Counted from the stretch's first letter, positions 17,346 to 28,233 are shown. The stretch: DNA of 64,000 nt from Vibrio japonicus (GCF_024582835.1 NZ_CP102096.1:620001-684000), one strand, 5' to 3'. Translations and numbers: made by a program. Notes: generated by a model not told the origin, from the letters alone.

Positions 17346-17891
17346 TTAAGGTTGGAGTGTCACTTTTTTAATTATAATGGCTTCAACTGGGACATCTGCG
17401 TAACGGCCAACAGTGTGAGTCGGTTTGTTTGCCATTGCTTGGATTACATCAAAACCTTGAATCACCTGACCAAACACCGCGTAGCCTGGCGGGCGTTGGT
17501 CGTAGTCAAGGAAGTTGTTATCAACCAAGTTGATGAAAAATTGACGAGTAGCAGAGTTCGGATCATTCGTTCTCGCCATCGCAATCGATGCAGTCTGGTT
17601 TTTTAATCCATTTGATGCTTCGTTTTTGATTGGCGCGTAAGTTTGTTTCTGGTTCATGTTTGTATCAAAACCACCGCCTTGAGCCATGAACCCCGGAATC
17701 ACTCGGTGGAAAATGGTGCCTTCGTAGCTGCCATCTTCCACGTATTTCAAAAAGTTTTCAGCAGACACGGGGGCTTTTTCTTGGTTTAGCTCAACGGTAA
17801 AGGCACCGATGGTGGTTTCAAATTCTACCTTTGGTCCAGCAAATGCTAAGCTACTGACAAGCGCCAAAGAGGCCGTTGCAAATTTCCACAT
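17346..17891 (-). CDS. ppiA: Periplasmic peptidyl-prolyl isomerase, cyclophilin type
   Basis: A 181-residue cyclophilin with an N-terminal signal peptide (about 1-18, ending LAFA), so it should fold proteins in the periplasm. The active-site segment FHRVIPGFMAQGGGF and later RQFFINLVDN are present. The ATG overlaps the yajG stop by one base, so the two genes are coupled. The similar cytoplasmic PpiB lacks a signal peptide. Confidence 0.92.
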   Translation of the reverse strand: MWKFATASLALVSSLAFAGPKVEFETTIGAFTVELNQEKAPVSAENFLKYVEDGSYEGTIFHRVIPGFMAQGGGFDTNMNQKQTYAPIKNEASNGLKNQTASIAMARTNDPNSATRQFFINLVDNNFLDYDQRPPGYAVFGQVIQGFDVIQAMANKPTHTVGRYADVPVEAIIIKKVTLQP

Positions 17892-18460
17892 TAGAATCTC
17901 TCCTGCATGTAGGTTTGTAGCTCACGGTCTTTAGAAATCTCTTGTAGGACTAGCTGAACCACATCGTTAAGGACAACTTCGATATCTTGGTTAGATGCAC
18001 TCAGTGCCCCTGTACGTTTCGCTGTACCTGTATACGTTTTTACCAATTTCCCTTGTGGAGTTTCAGCCGTCACTTCAACGACCACTTTTCCATCCATGGT
18101 GTTTTCCATGACAGAATGCTTAACAGACACAAGCGCTTCCTGAACTTCTAGCTCTACGCTGTTTTCGCTATTAACCGTATTACGGAAACCTTGAGACTGA
18201 AGCTGCTCTAATAGGGCATTTTCGAATGAGATACGGACATTCTGTTTGGCGTGAATTGGCTCAATTTTGGAGCGACCACTATCGACTAATGCAACATACT
18301 GGGCTGAACGGACATCTTTACTGGTTAAAGTGAACGTCGCATCACGCACGATGTCGCTGTTACTTAATACCGCTTTAGGCATCAAGTTAATCTGCTGTTG
18401 CTGTGGTGCTGAACATGCAGTCAGTAGTGCCATGGATGCGGCTAGGAGCAGTTTTCTCAT
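17891..18460 (-). CDS. yajG: YajG-family lipoprotein
   Basis: A 189-residue putative lipoprotein. The lipobox LTAC puts the acylated cysteine at position 16, followed by Ser-Ala, which favours outer-membrane sorting. The remainder matches the YajG family (E. coli yajG is also next to ampG). Function unknown. It lies between rlmG and the cyclophilin gene on one strand. Confidence 0.85.
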   Translation of the reverse strand: MRKLLLAASMALLTACSAPQQQQINLMPKAVLSNSDIVRDATFTLTSKDVRSAQYVALVDSGRSKIEPIHAKQNVRISFENALLEQLQSQGFRNTVNSENSVELEVQEALVSVKHSVMENTMDGKVVVEVTAETPQGKLVKTYTGTAKRTGALSASNQDIEVVLNDVVQLVLQEISKDRELQTYMQERF

Positions 18461-18511
18461 TGATTTTTCCTTTGTTCGTCGCTCAAAATGTACAGGAGTG
18501 ATGATAGTGAA

Positions 18512-19639
18512 CTATTTAGTCGCTTGTAAAATAACAAACTTTTTGTTCGAAGCGATAAGTCTGACGTTATTTTTACCAAATAATCGAGATAGTTTTACAT
18601 CGTAGCCGAGGTGGCGGTTGCCGATAACTAATAATTGACCGCCTTGAGTAAGAACATGCTTCGTATCACAGAACATCTGCCAGGCGATATGATCGGTGAT
18701 TGCCTGCTGCTGGTGGAAGGGCGGATTGCACACCACGAGCTCTGCGCATTCCTTCTCAAAGCCATCAAGACAGTTATTAGCGGTACACTCAAAACGGAAA
18801 CCATCAGGGAGATTGTTCTCTAAGTTTTGCTTGGCAGACTCTACCGCCATAAAGCTTTCGTCTACACAGGTGATCTGGATGTCTGGATTGAGTTGCCCCA
18901 GTTTGACGGAAAGCACGCCGTTGCCACAGCCTAAATCAATGACTCGCTTGCTTCCTAGATCACTCGGTAAGTGTTCAAGTATAAAGCGAGCACCTAAATC
19001 GAGTTTCTCGCCAGAATAGACGTTGGCAAGATTGTCGAGGGTAATTTTGTGGTCTTCCAAATTCCAACGAGTGGAGGCTTCTATTTCAGTTAGGGCAGGG
19101 CTATCCGCTTGAGCAAACACTAAGCGATGTTTCTTCCATGCTAGGGATGTCGTTGTCGAGCCTAGGTACTTCTCAAACAATTTAAGGGTAGAGGAGTGAA
19201 TCTCTTTGGCTTTGTTGACAGCGATAACGGGAACTGAGGCGGAGAGCGCCCCGCGCAATTGAGCCAATTGCCAAACCAAATGACGGTTACTTCTAGGGAT
19301 TTGCATCAGAACCAGATCGATATTATCTGGAATGCTGTCCATGGTTGTGGCAAAAGTGATTTTTTTGCATTCATTTCGATGCAAGTTTGACAGCGTTCCT
19401 TTGTGTGTAATGAAGGAATCACTCATCATAGTGATGTCATGTTTTTCTGAAAACCAGCAACTCAGTGTGCCAAAGTTATCATTGAGAATAAGGATTCGCT
19501 TTCCCTCTAAACCAAGATCTTCTACGTGATTGATGAGGTACTCATCGCCAGCGTCCCATGCTTGGAGAGTTTCATTATTTCTTTTTGGGAATCGGTATAA
19601 AGAAAGGATCCGCTCATGTAGAGTAAGCTCGTTTTTCAT
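18512..19639 (-). CDS. rlmG: 23S rRNA (guanine1835-N2)-methyltransferase
   Basis: SAM-dependent methylation of 23S rRNA G1835. The N-terminal degenerate half shows LQAWDAGDEYL and ILNDNFGTLSC as in E. coli RlmG; the C-terminal catalytic half has VIDLGCGNGVLS for SAM and NPPFHQQQA as the active site. I place the start at MKNELTL (375 residues), which aligns with the family; an upstream in-frame TTG would add 11 residues. Neither start has a strong ribosome site. Confidence 0.92.
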   Translation of the reverse strand: MKNELTLHERILSLYRFPKRNNETLQAWDAGDEYLINHVEDLGLEGKRILILNDNFGTLSCWFSEKHDITMMSDSFITHKGTLSNLHRNECKKITFATTMDSIPDNIDLVLMQIPRSNRHLVWQLAQLRGALSASVPVIAVNKAKEIHSSTLKLFEKYLGSTTTSLAWKKHRLVFAQADSPALTEIEASTRWNLEDHKITLDNLANVYSGEKLDLGARFILEHLPSDLGSKRVIDLGCGNGVLSVKLGQLNPDIQITCVDESFMAVESAKQNLENNLPDGFRFECTANNCLDGFEKECAELVVCNPPFHQQQAITDHIAWQMFCDTKHVLTQGGQLLVIGNRHLGYDVKLSRLFGKNNVRLIASNKKFVILQATK

Positions 19640-19778
19640 AATTGGGGTGCTAGCAAGTGAACAAGAGCTCAAATTGTCGCAGATGCTAGGCTAACTGCAA
19701 ACTAAAACCTTTTTCTTTATGAGTATCGAGATTATTATCTTTACTTTGAAGCGGTTCATAATGAGATGGTGAGACACT

Positions 19779-20087
19779 ATGTTGCAAGAAGTGATTGAAA
19801 CCAAGTTGCATAATGCGCTTGATCCAGAACATCTGAAAGTAATTAACGAAAGCTATATGCACAATGTGCCAGCGGGTTCGGAAAGCCACTTTAAGGTGAT
19901 CGTTGTGAGTAACAAATTTGATGGTTTAAGGCTGATTGCTCGTCACCGCGAGGTCAACCAAGTGTTGGCAGATGAGTTAGCAGACCACATCCATGCATTG
20001 TCGATTCATACTTACACGCCACAAGAGTGGAAGGCTCAAAATGAGTCAGCGCCAGATAGCCCGATGTGTTTAGGTGGTTCAAAGTAA
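19779..20087 (+). CDS. bolA: BolA family protein
   Basis: A 102-residue BolA-fold protein with the core [14 protein letters not shown] strand (here [12 protein letters not shown]) and [13 protein letters not shown] helix. BolA proteins partner with monothiol glutaredoxins in Fe-S trafficking and can affect cell shape genes. Divergent from rlmG and followed by its own terminator, so it is monocistronic. Confidence 0.92.
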   Translation: MLQEVIETKLHNALDPEHLKVINESYMHNVPAGSESHFKVIVVSNKFDGLRLIARHREVNQVLADELADHIHALSIHTYTPQEWKAQNESAPDSPMCLGGSK

Positions 20088-20098
20088 GACAAATGAGA

Positions 20099-20127
20099 AG
20101 AGGCAGCTATGGCTACCTCTTTTTTTG
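20099..20127 (+). terminator. Terminator after bolA
   Basis: AGAGG-C-AGC / GCT-A-CCTCT with one mismatch and a short loop is followed by seven or more T. Confidence 0.85.
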
Positions 20128-20521
20128 TTGAACTAACTTATTGTATTAACAATATAGAAACAAATTAATGAGTGGTTGAGTTGCAATCATGTATGTTTCA
20201 AAATATGAATAGTAATTAACCATGTAAATACTATGGAATAGTCTGACTGTGCGATGGTTCAAAATTATGACTATTCCTTGACCTTTAAACTCAAAACTCC
20301 CCAAATATCCACTCTAATCCTTCCATTGGTCATGGCATCCCATTCCCAAAAAATGCTAGACTACGGCACCTGATAAATCCCCTTCATTATTTGTTGGGAA
20401 TTTGTTAATAGGATGTTGCGATTTTGGTGCTTTAAACAGCGCCGAAACCGGACACTAGTGTCGTGTCTAAAAGTTACGCAATCAAAGAATCTTTTTCCCG
20501 ATAAAAGTAGTGCAAGTGCGT
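20128..20521. other. Intergenic region upstream of nqrA
   Basis: About 390 bp of mostly AT-rich sequence that should contain the nqr promoter. It has a perfect 9-bp inverted repeat, GGAATAGTC at 20235-20243 and GACTATTCC at 20269-20277, a GGTGCT/AGCGCC hairpin near 20427-20444, and the palindrome GACACTAGTGTC at 20451-20462. I cannot assign a promoter with confidence. Confidence 0.5.
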
Positions 20522-21862
20522 ATGATTACAATAAAGAAGGGTTTGGACCTTCCTATCGCAGGAACTCCTACCCAGGTGATTAATGATGGTAAGACCATCA
20601 AGAAAGTCGCCTTGCTTGGCGAAGAGTACGTCGGCATGCGTCCTACTATGCATGTTCGCGTAGGCGATGAAGTAAAGAAAGCTCAAGTTCTTTTTGAAGA
20701 TAAGAAGAACCAGGGTGTGAAATTTACTTCACCAGCAAGTGGTAAAGTGATCGAGGTTAACCGTGGTGCTAAGCGTGTGCTTCAATCCGTTGTGATTGAA
20801 GTGGCAGGTGAAGAACAGGTGACATTCGATAAGTTCGAAGCTGCTCAACTAGCAAGTCTTGACCGTGAAGCGGTGAAAACTCAGCTTGTTGATTCAGGCC
20901 TTTGGACAGCTTTACGTACTCGTCCGTTCAGCAAGGTTCCAGCAATTGAGTCTTCAACTAAGGCAATTTTTGTTACTGCTATGGATACAAATCCATTGGC
21001 AGCAAATCCTGAGTTGATCATCAATGAACAACAAGAAGCATTCGTTGCTGGCCTAGATGTGCTTTCAACTCTGACTGATGGCAAGGTTTACGTATGTAAA
21101 TCTGGCACCAGTCTTCCACGTTCTTCTCAGTCAAATGTAGAAGAGCATGTTTTTGATGGCCCTCACCCAGCAGGTCTTGCTGGCACCCACATGCATTTCC
21201 TATACCCAGTAAATGCAGAAAATGTGGCGTGGAGCATCAACTACCAAGACGTTATCGCGTTTGGTAAGTTGTTCCTAACTGGTGAACTTTACACTGACCG
21301 TGTTATCTCTCTGGCTGGCCCAGTAGTGAATAACCCTCGTCTAATCCGTACGACTGTAGGTGCTAGCCTAGAAGACATTACGGATAGCGAGCTAATGCCA
21401 GGTGAAGTTCGTGTGATTTCTGGTTCTGTACTGACAGGTACTCATGCAACTGGTCCTCACGCTTACCTAGGCCGTTACCACGTTCAGGTTTCTGTTTTAC
21501 GAGAAGGCCGTGAAAAAGACCTATTCGGCTGGGCAATGCCTGGTAAGAATAAGTTCTCGGTAACACGCTCTTACCTTGGTCATTTCTTCAAAGGTCAGTT
21601 GTTCAACATGACAACGTCTACGAACGGTAGTGATCGTTCAATGGTTCCAATCGGTAACTACGAACGCGTAATGCCGCTTGATATGGAACCTACTCTGCTG
21701 CTTCGCGATCTATGTGCAGGCGACTCTGATAGTGCTCAGGCACTTGGTGCGCTGGAACTGGATGAAGAAGATCTAGCATTGTGTACCTTTGTATGTCCTG
21801 GCAAATACGAGTACGGTCAACTACTTCGTGAATGCTTAGACAAGATCGAGAAGGAAGGGTAA
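20522..21862 (+). CDS. nqrA: Na+-translocating NADH:quinone reductase subunit A
   Basis: Cytoplasm-facing subunit of the sodium-pumping NADH:ubiquinone oxidoreductase. The 446 residues starting [14 protein letters not shown] match V. cholerae NqrA closely throughout. I prefer the ATG at 20522 to an in-frame GTG 12 bases earlier because it aligns with the known N terminus. First of six nqr genes; nqrB begins 5 bases after its stop. Confidence 0.98.
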   Translation: MITIKKGLDLPIAGTPTQVINDGKTIKKVALLGEEYVGMRPTMHVRVGDEVKKAQVLFEDKKNQGVKFTSPASGKVIEVNRGAKRVLQSVVIEVAGEEQVTFDKFEAAQLASLDREAVKTQLVDSGLWTALRTRPFSKVPAIESSTKAIFVTAMDTNPLAANPELIINEQQEAFVAGLDVLSTLTDGKVYVCKSGTSLPRSSQSNVEEHVFDGPHPAGLAGTHMHFLYPVNAENVAWSINYQDVIAFGKLFLTGELYTDRVISLAGPVVNNPRLIRTTVGASLEDITDSELMPGEVRVISGSVLTGTHATGPHAYLGRYHVQVSVLREGREKDLFGWAMPGKNKFSVTRSYLGHFFKGQLFNMTTSTNGSDRSMVPIGNYERVMPLDMEPTLLLRDLCAGDSDSAQALGALELDEEDLALCTFVCPGKYEYGQLLRECLDKIEKEG

Positions 21863-21867
21863 TTTTC

Positions 21868-23112
21868 ATGGCTCTTAAAAAGTTTCTTGAAGACATCGAG
21901 CATCATTTTGAGCCTGGCGGTAAGCATGAAAAATGGTTTGCCTTGTACGAAGCTGTAGCGACAGTTTTCTACACACCAGGTTTAGTGACAAAAAAAAGCT
22001 CACACGTTCGTGATAGCGTTGACCTAAAACGCATCATGATCATGGTTTGGTTCGCGGTATTCCCAGCAATGTTCTGGGGTATGTACAACGCGGGTGGCCA
22101 AGCTATCGCTGCACTTACTCATATGCACGCTGGTTCTGAACTAGCATCAGTTGTTGCGGGTAACTGGCACTACTGGCTAACAGAAATGCTAGGCGGAACG
22201 ATTTCTGCTGATGCAGGTGTTGGCAGTAAGCTGCTACTAGGTGCGACTTACTTCCTACCTATCTACGCGACAGTGTTTATTGTTGGTGGTTTCTGGGAAG
22301 TGCTATTCTGTATGGTGCGTAAGCACGAAGTTAACGAAGGCTTCTTTGTAACTTCTATCCTATTCGCGCTTATCGTTCCACCAACACTTCCTCTATGGCA
22401 AGCAGCGCTAGGTATTACCTTCGGTGTTGTTGTAGCGAAAGAGATCTTCGGTGGTACAGGTCGTAACTTCCTAAACCCTGCACTTGCAGGCCGTGCTTTC
22501 CTATTCTTCGCTTACCCAGCGCAAATCTCGGGTGACGTAGTATGGACAGCTGCTGACGGTTTCTCTGGTGCGACGGCGCTTAGCCAATGGGCTCAAGGTG
22601 GTAACGGCGCACTAGTGAACACTGTAACTGGCGCTCCAATCACTTGGATGGATGCTTTCATCGGTAACATCCCAGGTTCAATTGGTGAAGTTTCAACACT
22701 GGCTCTAATGATCGGTGCAGCGTTAATCGTGTACATGCGAATCGCTTCATGGCGCATCATTGCGGGTGTATTGATCGGTATGATCGCAACAGCAACGCTG
22801 TTCAACGTTATCGGTTCTGAGACTAACCCTATGTTCAACATGCCATGGCACTGGCACCTAGTTCTAGGTGGTTTTGCATTCGGTATGTTCTTTATGGCGA
22901 CAGACCCTGTATCAGCTTCATTTACTAACAAAGGTAAGTGGTGGTACGGCGCACTAATCGGTGTGATGTGTGTACTAATCCGTGTGGTTAACCCAGCGTA
23001 TCCAGAAGGTATGATGCTGGCGATTCTATTCGCGAACCTGTTTGCACCTCTGTTCGACCACTTAGTTATTGAGAAGAACATCAAGCGGAGACAAGCACGC
23101 TATGGCAAGTAA
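21868..23112 (+). CDS. nqrB: Na+-NQR subunit B, covalent FMN and riboflavin subunit
   Basis: Integral membrane subunit of 414 residues with about ten hydrophobic segments. The FMN-attachment motif SGAT places the modified threonine at residue 236, the same number as in V. cholerae. The ATG at 21868 follows GAAGGG; the earlier in-frame codon lies inside nqrA. It overlaps nqrC by 11 bases. Confidence 0.98.
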   Translation: MALKKFLEDIEHHFEPGGKHEKWFALYEAVATVFYTPGLVTKKSSHVRDSVDLKRIMIMVWFAVFPAMFWGMYNAGGQAIAALTHMHAGSELASVVAGNWHYWLTEMLGGTISADAGVGSKLLLGATYFLPIYATVFIVGGFWEVLFCMVRKHEVNEGFFVTSILFALIVPPTLPLWQAALGITFGVVVAKEIFGGTGRNFLNPALAGRAFLFFAYPAQISGDVVWTAADGFSGATALSQWAQGGNGALVNTVTGAPITWMDAFIGNIPGSIGEVSTLALMIGAALIVYMRIASWRIIAGVLIGMIATATLFNVIGSETNPMFNMPWHWHLVLGGFAFGMFFMATDPVSASFTNKGKWWYGALIGVMCVLIRVVNPAYPEGMMLAILFANLFAPLFDHLVIEKNIKRRQARYGK

Positions 23113-23872
23113 TAACGACAGCATTAAAAAGACGCTGGGTGTTGTTATCGGGTTGAGCCTTGTTTGTTCAATCATCGTATCAACAGCAGCAGTAGGTCTA
23201 CGCGATAAGCAAAAAGCTAACGCTGTACTAGATAAGCAATCTAAGATCGTTGAAGTTGCGGGCATTGATGCTGAAGGCAAAAAAGTGCCTGAGCTATTTG
23301 CACAATACATCGAACCACGTTTGGTTGATTTTGAAACGGGTAACTTTATCGAAGGTGATGCAGCTAATTACGATCAGCGTAAAGCAGCAAAAGATCCTTC
23401 TCAGTCAATCAAGCTAACGGCTGAAGATGATAAAGCAAAGATCCTACGTCGTGCTAATCAAGGCATGGTATACCTTGTCAAAGATGGCGACGCAGTATCT
23501 AAAGTTATCCTACCTGTTCACGGTAACGGCCTATGGTCAATGATGTACGCATTCGTTGCGGTTGAAACTGACGGTAACACAGTGTCTGGTATCACTTACT
23601 ACGAGCAAGGTGAAACTCCTGGACTTGGTGGTGAAGTTGAAAACCCATCTTGGCGTGCTCAATTCGTAGGTAAGAAACTGTTTGATGAAAACCACAAGCC
23701 AGCTATCAAGGTAGTGAAAGGTGGTGCTCCAGCAGGTTCTGAACACGGTGTTGATGGCCTGTCAGGTGCGACACTAACTAGTAACGGTGTTCAACACACA
23801 TTTGACTTCTGGTTAGGCGAGATGGGCTTTGGTCCATTCCTAGCAAAAGTTCGTGACGGAGGTCTGAACTAA
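23102..23872 (+). CDS. nqrC: Na+-NQR subunit C, covalent FMN subunit
   Basis: A 256-residue subunit with one N-terminal membrane anchor (about 12-33) and a periplasmic FMN domain. The attachment motif SGAT (221-224) gives the flavinylated threonine at 224. The start at MASNND overlaps the end of nqrB by 11 bases, with GGAG in the preceding codons. Its stop shares one base with the nqrD ATG. Confidence 0.98.
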   Translation: MASNNDSIKKTLGVVIGLSLVCSIIVSTAAVGLRDKQKANAVLDKQSKIVEVAGIDAEGKKVPELFAQYIEPRLVDFETGNFIEGDAANYDQRKAAKDPSQSIKLTAEDDKAKILRRANQGMVYLVKDGDAVSKVILPVHGNGLWSMMYAFVAVETDGNTVSGITYYEQGETPGLGGEVENPSWRAQFVGKKLFDENHKPAIKVVKGGAPAGSEHGVDGLSGATLTSNGVQHTFDFWLGEMGFGPFLAKVRDGGLN

Positions 23873-24504
23873 TGTCTAGTGCACAAAACGTTAAAAAGAG
23901 CATTCTAGCGCCAGTATTGGACAACAACCCAATCGCGCTACAGGTTCTTGGTGTATGTTCTGCGCTTGCAGTAACAACTAAACTAGAAACAGCGTTTGTT
24001 ATGACTCTGGCGGTAACATTTGTAACTGCATTGTCTAACTTCTCTGTATCTCTAATTCGTAACCACATTCCTAACAGTGTGCGTATCATCGTTCAGATGG
24101 CGATCATCGCATCTCTAGTAATCGTGGTAGACCAGATCCTAAAAGCTTACTTATACGATATCTCTAAACAGCTATCGGTATTCGTAGGTCTGATCATTAC
24201 TAACTGTATCGTAATGGGTCGTGCTGAAGCGTTCGCTATGAAGTCTGCGCCAGTGCCGTCTCTTATCGATGGTATCGGTAATGGTCTAGGCTACGGTTTC
24301 GTTCTAATCACTGTTGGTTTCTTCCGTGAGCTATTTGGCTCTGGCAAACTATTTGGTATGGAAGTACTGCCTCTGGTGAGCAATGGTGGTTGGTATCAGC
24401 CTAACGGTCTGATGCTACTAGCGCCATCTGCATTCTTCCTAATCGGCTTCCTAATTTGGGCGATTCGTACGTTCAAGCCAGCACAAGTAGAAGCGAAGGA
24501 GTAA
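23872..24504 (+). CDS. nqrD: Na+-NQR subunit D
   Basis: A 210-residue membrane subunit with about six hydrophobic helices. It belongs to the NqrD/RnfE family; with NqrE it forms a symmetric pair that holds the intramembrane iron centre in the known V. cholerae structure. TAATG coupling to nqrC. Confidence 0.97.
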   Translation: MSSAQNVKKSILAPVLDNNPIALQVLGVCSALAVTTKLETAFVMTLAVTFVTALSNFSVSLIRNHIPNSVRIIVQMAIIASLVIVVDQILKAYLYDISKQLSVFVGLIITNCIVMGRAEAFAMKSAPVPSLIDGIGNGLGYGFVLITVGFFRELFGSGKLFGMEVLPLVSNGGWYQPNGLMLLAPSAFFLIGFLIWAIRTFKPAQVEAKE

Positions 24505-24511
24505 GGACGTC

Positions 24512-25108
24512 ATGGAACATTACATTAGTCTGTTAGTTAAATCGATTTTTATCGAAAACATGGCTCTGTCTTTCTTTTTAGGTATGTGTACGTTCCTTGC
24601 GGTATCTAAGAAAGTTAAGACCTCTTTCGGTCTTGGTGTTGCGGTAGTAGTAGTACTAACCATCGCGGTTCCAGTAAACAACCTTGTTTACAACCTAGTT
24701 CTGAAAGAGAACGCGTTAGTTGAGGGTGTAGACCTTAGCTTCCTGAACTTCATCACCTTTATCGGTGTAATTGCAGCACTTGTACAGATCCTAGAGATGG
24801 TTCTAGACCGTTTCTTCCCACCTTTGTACAACGCGCTGGGCATCTTCCTACCGCTGATCACAGTAAACTGTGCAATCTTTGGTGGTGTATCTTTCATGGT
24901 ACAACGTGACTACAACTTTGCTGAATCTGTTGTTTACGGTTTTGGTTCTGGTGTGGGTTGGATGCTGGCAATCGTTGCTCTTGCAGGTATCCGTGAGAAG
25001 ATGAAGTACTCTGACGTTCCTCCAGGTCTACGTGGTCTAGGTATCACGTTTATCTCTGTAGGTCTTATGGCGTTAGGCTTTATGTCTTTCTCTGGTGTTC
25101 AACTGTAA
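24512..25108 (+). CDS. nqrE: Na+-NQR subunit E
   Basis: A 198-residue membrane subunit of the NqrE/RnfA family with about six hydrophobic helices, inverted relative to NqrD. AAGGA overlaps the nqrD stop and lies 4 bases before the ATG. Confidence 0.97.
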   Translation: MEHYISLLVKSIFIENMALSFFLGMCTFLAVSKKVKTSFGLGVAVVVVLTIAVPVNNLVYNLVLKENALVEGVDLSFLNFITFIGVIAALVQILEMVLDRFFPPLYNALGIFLPLITVNCAIFGGVSFMVQRDYNFAESVVYGFGSGVGWMLAIVALAGIREKMKYSDVPPGLRGLGITFISVGLMALGFMSFSGVQL

Positions 25109-25141
25109 GTCGGGTAAACCGCAACAATTAAGGAATAGTCA

Positions 25142-26365
25142 ATGGACATTATTCTTGGTGTAGTGATGTTTACTCTGATCGTACTTGCATTAGTACTAGT
25201 GATTCTTTTCGCTAAGTCTAAGCTTGTACCAACAGGTGACATTACAATTTCTGTGAACGATGACCCGTCACTGGCGATCGTTACACAACCAGGTGGTAAA
25301 CTACTTGGCGCTCTTGCAGGCGCTGGTGTATTCGTTTCTTCTGCCTGTGGTGGCGGTGGCTCTTGTGGTCAGTGTCGCGTAAAAATTAAATCTGGTGGTG
25401 GCGATATCCTACCAACTGAGCTTGATCACATTACTAAAGGTGAAGCTCGTGAAGGTGAGCGTCTAGCATGTCAAGTTGCAATGAAAACTGACATGGACAT
25501 CGAACTTCCAGAAGAAATCTTCGGCGTTAAAAAGTGGGAATGTACGGTTATCTCTAACGATAACAAAGCGACGTTCATCAAAGAGCTTAAGCTGCAAATT
25601 CCAGATGGCGAATCAGTACCTTTCCGTGCTGGTGGTTACATCCAGATTGAAGCGCCAGTTCACCACGTTAAATACGCTGATTACGATATTCCTGATGAAT
25701 ACCGTGAAGACTGGGACAAGTTTAACCTGTTCCGTTACGAGTCTAAGGTAAACGAAGAGACGATTCGTGCTTACTCAATGGCGAACTACCCAGAAGAGCA
25801 CGGCATCATCATGCTGAACGTTCGTATCGCGACTCCGCCGCCAAACAACCCAGATGTAGCTCCTGGCATCATGTCATCGTACATCTGGTCTCTGAAAGAA
25901 GGCGACAAGTGTACGATCTCTGGTCCATTCGGTGAGTTCTTCGCGAAAGACACTGATGCTGAAATGGTATTCGTTGGTGGTGGTGCTGGTATGGCTCCGA
26001 TGCGTTCGCATATCTTCGACCAACTTAAGCGTCTAAACTCTACGCGTAAGATGTCTTTCTGGTACGGTGCTCGTTCTAAGCGTGAAATGTTCTACGTAGA
26101 AGATTTCGACGGCCTCCAAGCAGAAAACGACAACTTCGTATGGCACTGTGCTCTATCCGATCCAATGCCAGAAGATAATTGGGATGGTTACACAGGCTTC
26201 ATCCACAACGTATTGTACGAAAACTACCTGAAGGATCATGAAGCTCCTGAAGATTGTGAATACTACATGTGTGGTCCACCGATGATGAACGCGGCTGTTA
26301 TCGGCATGCTGAAAGATCTTGGTGTAGAAGATGAAAACATCCTACTGGATGACTTCGGTGGTTAA
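25142..26365 (+). CDS. nqrF: Na+-NQR subunit F, NADH dehydrogenase with 2Fe-2S and FAD
   Basis: Electron entry subunit of 407 residues: an N-terminal membrane helix (about 3-24), a ferredoxin domain with cysteines 69, 75, 78 and 110 for the 2Fe-2S cluster, and a ferredoxin-reductase-like FAD/NADH module (RAYSMANYP for [14 protein letters not shown] and CGPPMMN for nucleotide). All redox ligands are present. Last structural nqr gene; a terminator follows. Confidence 0.98.
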   Translation: MDIILGVVMFTLIVLALVLVILFAKSKLVPTGDITISVNDDPSLAIVTQPGGKLLGALAGAGVFVSSACGGGGSCGQCRVKIKSGGGDILPTELDHITKGEAREGERLACQVAMKTDMDIELPEEIFGVKKWECTVISNDNKATFIKELKLQIPDGESVPFRAGGYIQIEAPVHHVKYADYDIPDEYREDWDKFNLFRYESKVNEETIRAYSMANYPEEHGIIMLNVRIATPPPNNPDVAPGIMSSYIWSLKEGDKCTISGPFGEFFAKDTDAEMVFVGGGAGMAPMRSHIFDQLKRLNSTRKMSFWYGARSKREMFYVEDFDGLQAENDNFVWHCALSDPMPEDNWDGYTGFIHNVLYENYLKDHEAPEDCEYYMCGPPMMNAAVIGMLKDLGVEDENILLDDFGG

Positions 26366-26387
26366 TCCATCTAAGTGATTGAAATCT

Positions 26388-26420
26388 ATGGCTGGCTCTT
26401 TTGAGTCAGCCATTCTTTTT
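26388..26420 (+). terminator. Terminator after nqrF
   Basis: ATGGCTGGCTC (26388-26398) pairs with GAGTCAGCCAT (26403-26413) with one mismatch, followed by TCTTTTTT. It may be partly read through into apbE. Confidence 0.88.
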
Positions 26421-26521
26421 TAAAAGCGTTCTTCAACGACAGTTGATATAGAAAATCGTTTTGGGTAGTTCTTGGTTTGAACCGATTCTCTATATCCATT
26501 TTTGATAATAGGAGTTAACAA

Positions 26522-27526
26522 GTGAAAAAGTGGCTTGTTGCGTTTGCTTCTCTATTGATTTTAGCGGGTTGTGAAAAGCCAGCTGAGCAAATACATCTTA
26601 CGGGTCCTACAATGGGGACTACGTACAATATCAAGTATATTGCCGCTGAAGGCATCCCGACTCCTGATGAACTACAAAAGGAAGTTGACCGTTTGCTGGA
26701 AGAAGTGAACGATCAGATGTCGACTTACCGTAAAGACTCTGAGTTAAGCCGTTTCAATCAGTATACTGAGTCTGATGCGTTTGAAGTGTCTCCTCAAACA
26801 GCAACGGTGGTGAAAGAAGCTATCCGATTGAATCATCTTACTATGGGTGCATTGGATGTGACTGTGGGTCCATTGGTCAACCTTTGGGGATTTGGTCCTG
26901 AAGCTCGTCCTGAAGTTGTACCGACAGATGAAGAACTGGAAGCTCGTAGAGTCAAAACAGGTATTGAGCATCTTCAAGTATCGGCAAATACACTGAAGAA
27001 AGACATTCCTAGCCTTTATGTGGATCTATCAACGATCGCCAAAGGGTGGGGAGTGGATGTTGTTGCTGATTACATCCAATCTCAGGGTGTAATGAACTAC
27101 ATGGTGGAAGTGGGTGGCGAAATGCGTCTGAAAGGTGTTAACCGTGAAGGTGTAGCATGGCGTATTGCGATTGAGAAGCCGTCAGTGGAAGAGCGTGCGA
27201 TTCAAGAAATTATCGAACCTGGTGATATGGCTGTGGCAACATCGGGTGATTACCGCAACTACTTTGAGCGTGATGGCGTTCGTTACTCGCACATCATCAA
27301 CCCAGAAACAGGTAAGCCAATTAACCACAAAGTGGTCTCGGTGACGGTGTTAGACAAATCTTCTATGACCGCAGATGGCTTGGCGACAGGTTTGATGGTG
27401 TTGGGGGAAGTCAAAGGTATGCAGGTCGCACAAGAGCACAACATTCCAGTTTTAATGATTGTTAAAACTGAAGATGGATTTGAAGAGTTGGTTTCAGAGG
27501 CTTATAAGCCATTTATAAACAAATAA
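26522..27526 (+). CDS. apbE: FAD:protein FMN transferase
   Basis: Attaches FMN from FAD to threonines of proteins such as NqrB and NqrC. The 334 residues begin with a lipoprotein signal (LILAGC, Cys17), so it acts on the periplasmic side. Conserved pieces include GPTMGTTYNIKY, AKGWGVD, VGGEMRLKG and SHIINPETGKP. Translation begins at GTG with AGGAG upstream. Its place right after nqrF matches its substrates. Confidence 0.96.
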   Translation: MKKWLVAFASLLILAGCEKPAEQIHLTGPTMGTTYNIKYIAAEGIPTPDELQKEVDRLLEEVNDQMSTYRKDSELSRFNQYTESDAFEVSPQTATVVKEAIRLNHLTMGALDVTVGPLVNLWGFGPEARPEVVPTDEELEARRVKTGIEHLQVSANTLKKDIPSLYVDLSTIAKGWGVDVVADYIQSQGVMNYMVEVGGEMRLKGVNREGVAWRIAIEKPSVEERAIQEIIEPGDMAVATSGDYRNYFERDGVRYSHIINPETGKPINHKVVSVTVLDKSSMTADGLATGLMVLGEVKGMQVAQEHNIPVLMIVKTEDGFEELVSEAYKPFINK

Positions 27527-27548
27527 TTACTTTAGTGAGCATGTCATT

Positions 27549-27782
27549 ATGAGTACATTTCTAATTACATTTGGTGTTTTTGTTGCGGTTATCGCGGCAA
27601 TGTCAATTGGTTACATTATCCAGAAAAAAGTCGTGAAAGGCAGCTGTGGTGGCCTTGGTGCAGTGGGTATCGAAAAGGTGTGTAACTGCCCTGAACCTTG
27701 CGACGCACGTAAAAAGCGTGAAGCACGTGAAGCTGCTCGTGCAGAAAAGCTAGCTGCATGGGAAAAAGACCGTATTGCTTAA
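27549..27782 (+). CDS. nqrM: Na+-NQR maturation protein NqrM
   Basis: A 77-residue protein (DUF539) with one N-terminal membrane helix (about 4-25) and four cysteines (33, 45, 47, 51) in GSCGGLG and CNCPEPC, then a charged helix. NqrM is required for NQR assembly, probably by delivering iron for the cysteine-ligated centre between NqrD and NqrE. It follows apbE by 22 bases. Confidence 0.95.
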   Translation: MSTFLITFGVFVAVIAAMSIGYIIQKKVVKGSCGGLGAVGIEKVCNCPEPCDARKKREAREAARAEKLAAWEKDRIA

Positions 27783-27811
27783 TCACTAAGCGTTCTACAT
27801 ATTATTATCCT

Positions 27812-27838
27812 AACCCGGCATTGGCCGGGTTATTTTTT
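27812..27838 (+). terminator. Terminator after nqrM
   Basis: AACCCGGC-ATTG-GCCGGGTT followed by ATTTTTT. Confidence 0.92.
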
Positions 27839-27929
27839 GCTGTGTATTCCGTGTGAACATTTTTGTTGTGGGAAACTAACTATACTCATCTCAATGAGCC
27901 ATCAGAATGAATCAAAGATTGGAGGCGTT

Positions 27930-28163
27930 ATGGAAATGCATCAACACGGTATGGTTGAACTTTTTCAGCAACTGGGGTTAGGAAGTTCAGAACAAGAGAT
28001 AAACACATTTATTCGTGAGCACAGACAGCGTCGAGACGCGGTTCTGCTTCATGAAGCCAGTTTTTGGACGGAGGCACAGGCGGCTTTCCTTAAACAGGCG
28101 ATAGATGAGGATGCAGACTGGGCTGAACTGGTCGATCAGCTCGATGTCATGCTGAGAGATTAG
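27930..28163 (+). CDS. DUF2789 family protein
   Basis: A 77-residue acidic protein starting MEMHQHGMVELFQQLGL and ending with DADWAELVDQLDVMLRD, the pattern of DUF2789. The ATG at 27930 has a perfect GGAGG five bases upstream; longer in-frame starts run into the nqrM terminator. No function is known. It lies between nqrM and dinB. Confidence 0.82.
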   Translation: MEMHQHGMVELFQQLGLGSSEQEINTFIREHRQRRDAVLLHEASFWTEAQAAFLKQAIDEDADWAELVDQLDVMLRD

Positions 28164-28233
28164 CAATAAGGCTTGTACCTCAGCATACTCTAGTGAATGC
28201 GATATGTTTGCTTCAATCTGGAACTGATTTATA

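Noticed and set aside
20330..20350. Sigma-54-like element (TGGCAT then TTCCC)
   Set aside because: The required GC at -12 is missing.
22593..23084. 163-codon frame antisense to nqrB
   Set aside because: Complete shadow of a conserved gene; codon bias of nqrB creates it.
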